Source of the DNA: Opitutaceae bacterium
Lineage (GTDB): Bacteria > Verrucomicrobiota > Verrucomicrobiia > Opitutales > Opitutaceae
Assembly (NCBI GenBank): GCA_028691845.1
Contig: JAQUYL010000004.1
Span: forward strand, 1-64,000
DNA length: 64,000 bases
Reading direction: 5' to 3'
The translations under genes were made by a program, and so were the position numbers. Position 1 is the stretch's first letter, and the number at the start of each line of letters is the position of its first letter. This document shows positions 11,713 through 19,533 of the stretch, piece after piece. The notes beneath the pieces were generated by a model. It searched no databases and was not told where the DNA came from. It saw nothing but the letters and a program-made list of their open reading frames with translations.

Positions 11713-12411
11713 ATGTCTGACTCTATCGAACAACTCATGCGTATTCTCGTCGTAGAGGACGAAAAGAAGATCGCTTCGTTTATTCGCAAAGGCCTGGTCG
11801 AATCGGGATTCAATCCCCTGGTTTGCCACAATGGAGACGATGCCCTGCATCTTGCCACCACGGAACGCTTCGACACCATCGTGCTCGACATCATGCTGCC
11901 CGGCCGCGACGGCCTGAGCATTCTCAGAAAAATCCGCGAGGATCGCAACACGGTGCCGGTGATCATCCTCACCGCCCGGGATGGGCTGAGTGAACGGATC
12001 GAGGGACTGGATCTCGGCGCCGACGATTACCTCACCAAGCCGTTTTCCATGGATGAATTGATCGCCCGCCTGCGGGCCATCGGCCGGCGGATGTCAGGCG
12101 GCGGGCTGAGCCTGCAGCAGTACGAGGATCTGACGCTCAATCTCATCACGCGCGAGGTCAGCCGCGCAGGCCAGAAGATTGAACTCACCCCACGCGAATT
12201 TTCCCTGCTCGAATACCTGATGCGTTCGCCCGGCCGTGTGCTGACGCGCACGCAAATCTGCGAACAGGTCTGGGACTACCACTTCGATCTGGGCACCAAC
12301 GTGGTCGATGTCTGCATCCAGCGCTTGCGCCGGAAAATCGACGACGGACATGACGTGAGGCTGATTCAAACCATGCGGGGCGTGGGCTACACCATGAAGG
12401 CCACCTCATGA
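11713..12411 (+). CDS. OmpR-family response regulator
   Basis: The protein of about 232 residues has a receiver domain (ILVVEDEKK, phospho-acceptor Asp in VLDIMLPGRDG, Lys in LTKPFSMDEL). A winged-helix DNA-binding domain follows (LTPREFSLLEYLMRSPGRVLT and NVVDVCIQRLRRKID, ending GVGYTM). It resembles the CusR/QseB group. ATG 11713 is used; ATG 11737 (MRILVVEDE) would give the usual 224-residue length and is equally possible, since neither has a clear ribosome binding site. Its stop overlaps the kinase start by 4 bases, so the pair is translationally coupled. Confidence 0.93.
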   Translation: MSDSIEQLMRILVVEDEKKIASFIRKGLVESGFNPLVCHNGDDALHLATTERFDTIVLDIMLPGRDGLSILRKIREDRNTVPVIILTARDGLSERIEGLDLGADDYLTKPFSMDELIARLRAIGRRMSGGGLSLQQYEDLTLNLITREVSRAGQKIELTPREFSLLEYLMRSPGRVLTRTQICEQVWDYHFDLGTNVVDVCIQRLRRKIDDGHDVRLIQTMRGVGYTMKATS

Positions 12412-13805
12412 AAAACTGGTCCCTTCGCACCAAACTCACGTTCTGGTCGGTGATCTTCTCCACGCTGGCGCTGCTGGTCTTCGGAGCGTCCGTGGCAATC
12501 GAACTCTATTCCGATCAGAACGAAATCACACAAAAACTCCTGGCCGCCGAGGTCGGTATGATATTCCGCAACCGGACCGACAACAGTGAGCACGAATTGG
12601 ACAACCTGGCCTGGCTCATGGAGCGGAAGGGCCCCCTCCACCTTTATGGCTATGTGCTCCGGCGCAGCAAGGACGGCTCCGTTTTGGGGGCAAAACCGTC
12701 GCAACTGGCACATGTCAGGATTCCCAAATCCTTAAACAAGAGAAATTGCTTCACGCACAGCTTGGGCGGCCGACGGTTGCAGATCTGCGCCTCTACTCAG
12801 GAGGGCATGACGCTTTTGCTGGCGGCGACGGACGAGGAGGCGATGGACGCCTTGAGCGAACTGCTTGACTCCTATCTCTTTGCCTATCCCATCGTGCTGC
12901 TCGTCGTGCCGCTGGGCAGCTGGTGGATCGCGCGTCAAACCTTCAAACCCATAGTCAAAATCACCAACACTGCGGCCGCCATCACGGCTGACCGTCTCGG
13001 TGATCGGATGCCGGTGCCGGCAACCAACGATGAGATCGGATGCCACATCCGTGTGCTCAACGACATGCTCGACCGTCTCCAGCGAAGTTTCGAGCAGGCG
13101 AACCGCTTTACGGCTGACGCCGCCCACGAACTTCGCACCCCCCTCACGATCATGCGCGGCCAGCTCGAGGATGCCCTGCGGTCGGAGCATCTGACTCCGG
13201 AACAGGAAGAACTGCTCGTGGATTTGCTCGAGGAAACCACCGGCCTGCAAAAAATCTCCGACAATCTGCTGCTGCTTGCCCGCTTCGATACCGGCAAGAG
13301 CACCCTGCGCGTGCAGGCGATCGATTTCAGTGCGCTCGTCGAGGAGGCGCGGGAGGATGCCGAACTCCTTGCGTCGCCCAAGCAGATCCGCATCAGCGCC
13401 GAGATCGCCCCCGGAATCCGGGTCAACGGTGACGCAGTCATGCTGCGGCGCGTCCTCGTCAATCTCATTGATAACGCGGTTAAATTTAACATCAGTGATG
13501 GCGAGGTACGGCTGGCCCTGCGTCCGGACAAGGGCCAGGCGCTGCTCACTGTCGCCAACACCGGGCATGGCATTCCGGCTCATCATCAGAACTCGCTTTT
13601 CAAGCGGTTTTCCCGTCCTGACAACGGCCGCAACCGTGAGGCGGGCGGCAGCGGACTGGGACTCAGCCTTAGCCGGGAAATCGTTGTCGCGCACAAGGGA
13701 CAGATCGAACTTACCAGCTCCGACGCCCAGTGGACGAAGTTCTCCGTGCGCCTGCCTCTGCTAGCCGCCGGAACCCAACCACCGAAGCCTTCCGCCAAGG
13801 TCTGA
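12408..13805 (+). CDS. Membrane sensor histidine kinase
   Basis: The 465-residue kinase has two membrane segments (about residues 10-32 and 157-177) flanking a periplasmic sensor region. A HAMP linker follows, then a HisKA domain with the phosphorylated His240 in TADAAHELRTPL. The HATPase domain has N box LVNLIDNAVKFN, G1 VANTGHGIP and G2 GGSGLGLSLS. It would phosphorylate the coupled response regulator. The signal is unknown. The domain order fits the CusS/QseC type, and the PepSY gene upstream suggests an envelope cue. Confidence 0.93.
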   Translation: MKNWSLRTKLTFWSVIFSTLALLVFGASVAIELYSDQNEITQKLLAAEVGMIFRNRTDNSEHELDNLAWLMERKGPLHLYGYVLRRSKDGSVLGAKPSQLAHVRIPKSLNKRNCFTHSLGGRRLQICASTQEGMTLLLAATDEEAMDALSELLDSYLFAYPIVLLVVPLGSWWIARQTFKPIVKITNTAAAITADRLGDRMPVPATNDEIGCHIRVLNDMLDRLQRSFEQANRFTADAAHELRTPLTIMRGQLEDALRSEHLTPEQEELLVDLLEETTGLQKISDNLLLLARFDTGKSTLRVQAIDFSALVEEAREDAELLASPKQIRISAEIAPGIRVNGDAVMLRRVLVNLIDNAVKFNISDGEVRLALRPDKGQALLTVANTGHGIPAHHQNSLFKRFSRPDNGRNREAGGSGLGLSLSREIVVAHKGQIELTSSDAQWTKFSVRLPLLAAGTQPPKPSAKV

Positions 13806-13972
13806 ACCGACTGGTCTTGCCGCCGCTCCCGGTGTGCCCGCCACGCCGGAGCCATGCCGCTGGCTGCGGCCATGGCCGGCCTTGTTCTCGGGACAAGCCT
13901 GACGCCGGAAGCCCCGCCGTTACCACGCGCTTGACCCGGCGCCCTTGTGCCTAAAGAGTCTTTCTCGTCGTC

Positions 13973-14046
<74 letters not shown>

Positions 14047-14114
14047 ACTGATTCCCCACGAATCGCGTATGCGCCCAAAGACCCGCAGGGGCGCGGACAC
14101 TACCTGCGATTAGA

Positions 14115-14294
14115 CCTAAATTCCGCAGTTGGATATGAACCACGGAGCAGCGCAGGCCACAGGGTAAAATACTCGGACGCGCCCAACATACATCCTTGCA
14201 CCCTCTCGGCCTTCGCCTTCCCCCCTCTCGCCTCTCTCCTGTCGCACCCTCTCGCCTCTCCTCTGTGCTCTTGGTGGTTCCATTGCGCTTTCTA
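14115..14294 (+). repeat. Dispersed intergenic repeat, copy 5 (short form)
   Basis: The head is CCTAAATTCCGCAGTTGG, followed by GAACCACGGAGCAGCGCAGG, ATACATCCTTGCACC, the pyrimidine-rich run, and a closing GGTGGTTCCATTGCGC. The body is close to 7293-7454. The GAACCAC and GTGGTTC ends are exact 7-bp inverted repeats. It is most of the first half of the gap between tRNA-Gly and rubrerythrin (14047-14609). Confidence 0.8.
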
Positions 14295-14326
14295 GAGTAT
14301 TTTCCGATTTCGTGGGCGCGCACAAT

Positions 14327-14385
14327 TGTAGCCGGTTGAGGCCGGTCGGAATGCGACACCGGGGTCGCCAACCCCGGCTGCTACA
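14327..14385. repeat. REP-like palindromic unit
   Basis: The unit begins TGTAGC and ends GCTACA, an inverted pair. It contains a perfect 7-bp hairpin, CCGGGGT and ACCCCGG around CGCCA (14359-14377). Structured units of this kind are common between bacterial genes. No second copy was seen in the window. The rest of the gap to 14609 is relatively AT-rich near the end, where the rubrerythrin promoter should be. Confidence 0.5.
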
Positions 14386-14609
14386 AACCACATCGTTCTA
14401 GGACAATGGACCGGCCAAGGATTCCATGGGCGAACGCCTCAGGAGGTTCGTCTCGTGAAGAGAGAGCCACTGCACCCACGGAAACAAAATCATGCCTCCC
14501 CCACCCTGCCCGAGTCAGAGTCAAAACCAATCGCTTGGCCGTGTGGCAAAAAAACATTCCATTTTTGAGGACGAATCCATATGAAAAATTTTCAATAATC
14601 CAAACCCTT

Positions 14610-15110
14610 ATGAACAACACGACCAGCAATCTGAAGGAAGCCTTCGCAGGGGAGAGCCAAGCCAGTCAAAAATATCTGGCTTTCGCCAAAAAAGCTGAAA
14701 AGGAGGGCTTCCGAAACATAGCCACCCTTTTCCGCACGACAGCGGAAGCCGAGCGCATTCACGCTGAAGGACACCTGGGCGCCATGGACGGCATCGGGTC
14801 GACCGCCAAGAATCTTGAGGCTGCCATTGCTGGGGAGACGCATGAATATACCGAGATGTATCCGCCCATGCTCAAACAGGCGGAAGCGGAAGGCCACAAG
14901 GCAAAGCGGATGTTTGCATATGCGGTAAAGGTCGAAGCCGTCCATGCACGGCTTTATCAACTTGCTTTGGAAGCGGTGCAAAAGGGGACGGATTTGCCCC
15001 AGGACAAAATTTATTTGTGCCCCGTCTGCGGCGACATCGAGTTCGGGGCTCCTCCCGAAACCTGCCCCATCTGCATGGCGAAGGGATCAAGTTATATCCA
15101 GGTGCGGTAG
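14610..15110 (+). CDS. Rubrerythrin
   Basis: This 166-residue non-haem iron protein reduces hydrogen peroxide in the cytoplasm of anaerobes and microaerophiles. The first 130 residues form the ferritin-like diiron domain, with ligands in AFAGESQAS, AEAERIHAEGH, IAGETHEYTEMYP and KVEAVHA. The C-terminus is a rubredoxin-like iron site with CPVCG and CPIC pairs. ATG 14610 matches the family start; upstream in-frame codons give no homologous extension. No ribosome binding site is obvious. It is monocistronic, and fits an oxygen-sensitive metabolism like that of the ferredoxin-dependent oxidoreductase downstream. Confidence 0.95.
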   Translation: MNNTTSNLKEAFAGESQASQKYLAFAKKAEKEGFRNIATLFRTTAEAERIHAEGHLGAMDGIGSTAKNLEAAIAGETHEYTEMYPPMLKQAEAEGHKAKRMFAYAVKVEAVHARLYQLALEAVQKGTDLPQDKIYLCPVCGDIEFGAPPETCPICMAKGSSYIQVR

Positions 15111-15240
15111 CCGCTGGCGGACTTCCGGCGTCCACTGCTGCCAGGGACGCGAGGCGGATCCGGCTCCCGGGAAGCCCGATCTCACGCGATCGGGATGGTC
15201 TGTCCAAATCGCCGGCTCGGAGCCGCCGCCTTTTTGAAGC

Positions 15241-15318
15241 CCACGCTTTCGCCTTTCCCCTCTCGCCTCGCGCCTCTCCTCTGTGCTCAGTGGTTCATAT
15301 CCAACCGCGGAATTTAGG
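15241..15318. repeat. Dispersed intergenic repeat, copy 6 (rearranged fragment)
   Basis: The stretch has the pyrimidine-rich tail of the family in forward orientation (CGCCTTTCCCCTCTCGCC to CTCAGTGGTTC). It is joined directly to the inverted head (TTCATATCCAACCGCGGAAT). The join falls at the GTGGTTC end shared by both, which suggests recombination between inverted ends. It lies in the 15111-15448 gap, which has no gene. Confidence 0.6.
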
Positions 15319-15330
15319 CTGATAGATTTC

Positions 15331-15379
15331 CCCATCATCCAAACAGGTGCCAGCGGATCGATTCCGCCTGGCCGCTCCA
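15331..15379 (+). pseudogene. tRNA-Gly-like 3' half remnant
   Basis: The segment reads from an anticodon-like ATCCAAACAGGTG through a T-arm-like CGGATCGATTCCG to GGCCGCTCCA. It aligns base by base with the 3' half of the tRNA-Gly at 13973-14046, but has lost the 5' half and pairing in places. It may be a leftover of a tRNA duplication or of an integration event that used the tRNA 3' end. Confidence 0.45.
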
Positions 15380-15448
15380 ACCCGAGCGGACGGGAGCCAT
15401 ACCAGGGCATGGAATCCGATCAACGCTTCCTTCCTCCGGGCGAGCTCG

Positions 15449-16873
15449 TTATTCCGACTCCGGATCGACGACTTGCTGCCCCGCGGCAAAGGCGGCTTCG
15501 TTCAGGGAGATAAGCGAGGATTTGTCCTTGAAGACGTGCCGCATGGTGCTGAGAAGGCCTGCAGCCGGAAGCAGATCCGTGGCCGCCTGCAGCGCGCCGA
15601 GGGCCACCACGTTCTTGGCCACGGGCCGTCCCAGATCGACTGCCAGCTGGGTGCAGGGCACGGCCAGCACTCGACGGTTCGGCGGGAAAGCCGGCGGCTC
15701 GGTGATCATCGTGCGGTCATAGATGATCAGGCCTCCCTCGCGCACGGCGGGGGCGAATTTGGCAAGGCTGGGCGCATTGAATGCGATCAAAACGTGCGGA
15801 TCGGGCGCGGCCGGATTGAGCACTTCCTCCTCGGCGATGTGCACGTCGGCATAGGAGGTGCCTCCCCGGCTCTCCGGGCCGTAGCTGGGAATATGAGTGG
15901 AATCGAAGCCTTCGTCGATGGCAGCCCGCGTCAGCAGCAGGGCGGCGATTTGCGCCCCATCGCCACCCGCTCCGGCGAGCTTGAGGCTCAAGTCCTTTGT
16001 GCCGAGGCGGGGCGCGAGGCGATGCCTCGCCGCGGTACGCACGGTGGCCGGCTCGGCCCCGCTGAGACCCAGCACCGCTTCGGGGGAAAAACTGGGAGCA
16101 TGCCGGTCAAACCATGGCTCGACTGCCAGGTCCTTTTTCACGCCCAATGGGAAAACGGGCTCCATCTGCGTGCGCACCCATTCTTCCGTCGCTTCGGGCG
16201 ACATCTTCAGGTGCGTCGGACACTCGGACAGAATCTCCACAAATGCATAGCCGCGCCCCTCCATCTGGAGACGCAGGGCCTTTTGGATCGCTTTCTTCGC
16301 CTTGACGCGCTGCCTGGCTTCGAAAAGCGCCACCCGCTCGACGTAGACGGGACCATCAAGCTGCGCGATGAGTTCCGCCATGCGCAGGGGTTTGCCCATG
16401 GCCGGCTGGCGCCCCTGCGGGCTTGTGACGGTTTTCTGGCCGAGCAGGGTCGTCGGTGCCATCTGCCCGCCGGTCATGCCGTAGACCGCATTGTTGATGA
16501 AGATGACCGTGATCGGCAGGCCCATTTGCGCGATCGAGATCGTCTCGGCCAGGCCAATGGAGGCGAGATCGCCGTCCCCTTGGTAGCTGATGACCACCGC
16601 CTCGGGATTGGCCAGCTTGTGGCCGAGCGCCACCGCCGGCGCCCGGCCGTGGGCCGCCTGGGAGTTGCCGACGTCGAAATAGTAGTAGGCAAAAACCGAG
16701 CATCCGACCGGGCTGATCAGGACGGTCCGGTCCTGGATGCCGAGTTCGCCGATGGTGTCGGCCAGATCGCGGTGCACGATACCGTGGCCGCAGCCCGCGC
16801 AGTAATGGGTGCTGTGGCCCTTGAGTCCCTCGCCATGGGCGTGCCGCTCGAAATGATCGTAGAAGACGTTCAT
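15449..16873 (-). CDS. 2-oxoacid:ferredoxin oxidoreductase, fused beta (TPP) and gamma subunits
   Basis: The 474-residue protein joins a thiamine-pyrophosphate subunit (residues about 1-260; HYCAGCGHGIVHRDLAD, QGDGDLASIGLAE, NNAVYGMTGGQMAPTT) to a gamma subunit (about 290-470; KLAGAGGDGAQIAALLL, SYGPESRGGTSYADV). With the alpha subunit encoded just upstream it would decarboxylate a 2-oxoacid to acyl-CoA and reduce ferredoxin. Motifs are closest to the 2-oxoglutarate/branched-chain (Kor/Vor) group; substrate cannot be settled. Its ATG overlaps the alpha-subunit stop by 4 bases. The beta-gamma fusion means two polypeptides replace the usual four. Confidence 0.88.
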   Translation of the reverse strand: MNVFYDHFERHAHGEGLKGHSTHYCAGCGHGIVHRDLADTIGELGIQDRTVLISPVGCSVFAYYYFDVGNSQAAHGRAPAVALGHKLANPEAVVISYQGDGDLASIGLAETISIAQMGLPITVIFINNAVYGMTGGQMAPTTLLGQKTVTSPQGRQPAMGKPLRMAELIAQLDGPVYVERVALFEARQRVKAKKAIQKALRLQMEGRGYAFVEILSECPTHLKMSPEATEEWVRTQMEPVFPLGVKKDLAVEPWFDRHAPSFSPEAVLGLSGAEPATVRTAARHRLAPRLGTKDLSLKLAGAGGDGAQIAALLLTRAAIDEGFDSTHIPSYGPESRGGTSYADVHIAEEEVLNPAAPDPHVLIAFNAPSLAKFAPAVREGGLIIYDRTMITEPPAFPPNRRVLAVPCTQLAVDLGRPVAKNVVALGALQAATDLLPAAGLLSTMRHVFKDKSSLISLNEAAFAAGQQVVDPESE

Positions 16874-18291
16874 GCGAGTGCCTCCCGGAATTCGCTGATC
16901 TTGGCGAGGATTTCGGACTCCTGTGGCAGGACGCCGCCAAAGTGCCGCACCGCGGCAATGGGCGGCGGGACGATGCCCGCATGGCTCAGGGTCAGGCGCA
17001 GCTCGTTTTCAAGCTGCCCAGGGCTCGCCTCCACCATGATAATCTGCCGCACATGTCGGATCGCTTCTGCCAACGCGTCGCCGGGGAAGGGCCAGAGGGA
17101 AATGGGCCTCAACAGACCGGCCTTGATCCCCTGCCGGCGGGCCGCCTCCACCGCCCCCTTCGCCATGCGCGCCGGCGTGTTGCAGGCGATCACCAGCACC
17201 TCCGCGTCTTCGCACCGGTAGAGGTCCGACCGTTGTTCACGGGAGGCAATCTCGGCATATTTGGCGTTGAGGCGGCGGTTGTGTTCCTCGAGGTCAGGCT
17301 CGGCGAGATGGATCGAGCAAATTAGATTTTGCCGGTGCGACCGGTCTCCCCATACGGCCCAGGCGGGCCGGCCCGGCTTGCGCAGGTGGGTGGGCAGCTT
17401 GACCTGCCCGGTCATCTGGCCGAGATAACCGTCGCCCAGAATGACGACGGGGTTCCGGTATCGGAAACTGAGCGCGAACGCCTCCATGGTCAGATCGAGC
17501 ATTTCCTGCGGCGTGCTGGGCGCAAGCACCAGGGCGTGGGTGTTGCCGTGCCCCAGCCCGCGGCACGCGAGCTTGATGTCGGCCTGCTCGGGCCCGATAT
17601 TGCCGAGACCGGGCCCGCCGCGCATGATGTTGACGAAGACACCGGGAATCTCGGCCCCGATCATATAGCTGATGCCCTCGAGCATGAGGCTGAAGCCGGG
17701 GCTGCTGGTAAAGGTCATGGACGGCACGCCGGCGCCGCCGGCGCCGTACATCATGTTCACCGCAGCCACCTCGCTCACGGCCTGCACGAACGCGCCGTCG
17801 AGATGGGGGAGAATCTTCGCCATCAACTCAGCGCCCTCGGTGCTCGGCGTAATGGGATAGCCGAACACATGCCGGCAACCCGCAAGCAGGGCGCCGATGG
17901 CGGCGGCGTAGGTGCCCTTGAGCACCAGCGGCTCGCACGCAGGCAGCTCGATCTCCTCATCCGGAAGGCCGGGCGATTCGTGCAAATCGACCACCTTGCG
18001 TCCGAAAAGTTTGGACGGATCCTTGATCTGGAATTCCCTCTCCAGTTCCGCCCCTGGCGTAGCGGGGGAGGTTCTCAGGCCAAACGGTTCGGGACAGGCC
18101 GAAATGCACAGACCGCAGCCATTGCAAATCTCCAGGTTGATTTCCACGGGCACCAGACCCGTGGCGGGGTTGATCCTGGTCCCGGGGCTGATGCAGCCCT
18201 TGGGACAGGCTTCAACACAGCGCAGGCACCCCTTGCAATAGGCGGGATCGAGAAAGGGCTTGGGACGGGAGTTCGTCGTGACGGAAGGCAT
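16870..18291 (-). CDS. 2-oxoacid:ferredoxin oxidoreductase, fused ferredoxin and alpha subunits
   Basis: The 473-residue protein begins with a two-cluster [4Fe-4S] ferredoxin domain (CKGCLRCVEACPKG and CNGCGLCISACPEP). It continues as the alpha subunit (GYPITPSTEGAELMAKILP, AVSEVAAVNMMYGAGGAG, SSPGFSLMLEGISYMIGAE). The ferredoxin part would pass electrons from the TPP subunit to external ferredoxin. ATG 18291 is preferred over a TTG at 18354, whose extra 21 residues are low-complexity. The gene heads a two-gene operon. The 379-base region upstream (18292-18670), shared with the divergent ABC operon, shows no gene or clear operator. Confidence 0.88.
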   Translation of the reverse strand: MPSVTTNSRPKPFLDPAYCKGCLRCVEACPKGCISPGTRINPATGLVPVEINLEICNGCGLCISACPEPFGLRTSPATPGAELEREFQIKDPSKLFGRKVVDLHESPGLPDEEIELPACEPLVLKGTYAAAIGALLAGCRHVFGYPITPSTEGAELMAKILPHLDGAFVQAVSEVAAVNMMYGAGGAGVPSMTFTSSPGFSLMLEGISYMIGAEIPGVFVNIMRGGPGLGNIGPEQADIKLACRGLGHGNTHALVLAPSTPQEMLDLTMEAFALSFRYRNPVVILGDGYLGQMTGQVKLPTHLRKPGRPAWAVWGDRSHRQNLICSIHLAEPDLEEHNRRLNAKYAEIASREQRSDLYRCEDAEVLVIACNTPARMAKGAVEAARRQGIKAGLLRPISLWPFPGDALAEAIRHVRQIIMVEASPGQLENELRLTLSHAGIVPPPIAAVRHFGGVLPQESEILAKISEFREALA

Positions 18292-18670
18292 GGAACACGG
18301 AACCGTCGAAGTTTGGCTCTGAGCCTCCGGTGTGGGCGCACTGGGAGAATTCAAATTGTACGGAGACGGCGGAATTTCTTGTAGACGACATTTTAGTCGC
18401 TCAACCAGTTTGTGCTCTGCATCATTTGCCTAAGACTGCGCGTCGCTTGCCCCGGCCCGGAAACTAGCCGCGATCGAACCTCCACGAAAGCGCCGGCGAC
18501 CACCGGCGGCCGCGTCCGCGAGCCGGATGTTCACAACGGGATTCCCGTCCCGCCGCCCTCCCTTCTGTTGGCTTGAAATGACTGCGATTCCCGCGAGCCT
18601 AGGAGACAACGGTTCACCTGCTAGGGCGCCGCCGCCCGCGACCTTAACTGCCGGGAAAACAACCCTCGCC

Positions 18671-19432
18671 ATGTCCGCTGCCCCAGCCTCTCCCGGTCCG
18701 TCCACCCCAGCCGCACCGCCGGAAGGACGCGAGCCGGTTTTTCATGTGCGTGGCCTCACCAAGGTCTATGGAACCGGCGAGGCCAGCGTGACGGCGCTGG
18801 CGGGAGTGGACCTCGATTTCTTTGAAGGCGAACTCATCGTGCTGCTCGGCGCTTCAGGCAGCGGCAAGTCCACCTTGCTCAACAATCTTGGCGGGCTCGA
18901 TGCCCCCACCGGCGGTTCCCTCTCCTACCGCGGATGGAATCTCGGCGAAGCCGACGAGGAAAGCCTTACCCGCTACCGCCGTGATCGCGTCGGCTTCGTG
19001 TTCCAATTCTACAATCTCATCCCGAGCCTCACGGCACGCGAGAACGTCGCCCTCATCACGGAGATCGCCCGCGATCCCATGCCGCCCGAGGAGGCGCTGC
19101 ACCTCGTGGGACTCGGCAACCGGATCGATCATTTCCCCGCCCAAATGTCCGGAGGGGAGCAGCAACGGGTGGCCATCGCCCGCGCCATCGCCAAGCGCCC
19201 CGAGGTGCTCCTGTGCGACGAACCCACCGGCGCACTCGATGTGCACACCGGGATCACCGTGCTCGAGGCCCTCGAGCACATCAACCGCGAGCTCGGCGCG
19301 CTGACCGTCGTCATCACCCACAACGCCATCATTGCCGGCATGTCCGACCGCGTCTTTACGCTTTCCGACGGCCGCATTGTCAACGTCCGCGCCAACGCCA
19401 CACGCGCCGCAGTGTCCAGCCTGGAATGGTAA
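18671..19432 (+). CDS. ABC transporter ATPase (MacB/LolD type)
   Basis: The 253-residue ATPase has Walker [10 protein letters not shown] (residues 60-68), Q-loop [10 protein letters not shown], signature [14 protein letters not shown], Walker [13 protein letters not shown] and H-loop VVITHN. The signature and the short length place it with the MacB/LolD/DevA ATPases that power FtsX-type permeases. About 20 Pro/Ala-rich residues precede the fold. It is followed by the permease and a HlyD-type adaptor, forming a tripartite export system. An outer-membrane channel gene is not present here. Confidence 0.93.
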   Translation: MSAAPASPGPSTPAAPPEGREPVFHVRGLTKVYGTGEASVTALAGVDLDFFEGELIVLLGASGSGKSTLLNNLGGLDAPTGGSLSYRGWNLGEADEESLTRYRRDRVGFVFQFYNLIPSLTARENVALITEIARDPMPPEEALHLVGLGNRIDHFPAQMSGGEQQRVAIARAIAKRPEVLLCDEPTGALDVHTGITVLEALEHINRELGALTVVITHNAIIAGMSDRVFTLSDGRIVNVRANATRAAVSSLEW

Positions 19433-19448
19433 CGTCGGCAACCGCGCG

Positions 19449-19533
19449 TCTCCCCCCTCTTCCTGTCTTCCTCTCTCCCTCTCTTCCCCTTCTTCCTCCC
19501 TCCCTCTCTTCCCCTTCTTCCTCTCTTCCCCTT
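19449..19533 (+). other. 85-base polypyrimidine tract ahead of the permease start
   Basis: Between the ATPase stop and the permease start lies an almost pure C/T run, with a single G at 19465. It contains two imperfect copies of CCCTCTCTTCCCCTTCTTCCT. It leaves no room for a ribosome binding site. The permease frame is open back to the ATPase stop, and its only standard start codon is the TTG at 19532, at the very end of the tract. Confidence 0.8.

Noticed and set aside
18292..18354. Upstream TTG start for the ferredoxin-alpha subunit gene
   Set aside because: It adds 21 low-complexity residues (Ser, Pro, Thr, Gln) before a normal ferredoxin start at ATG 18291.
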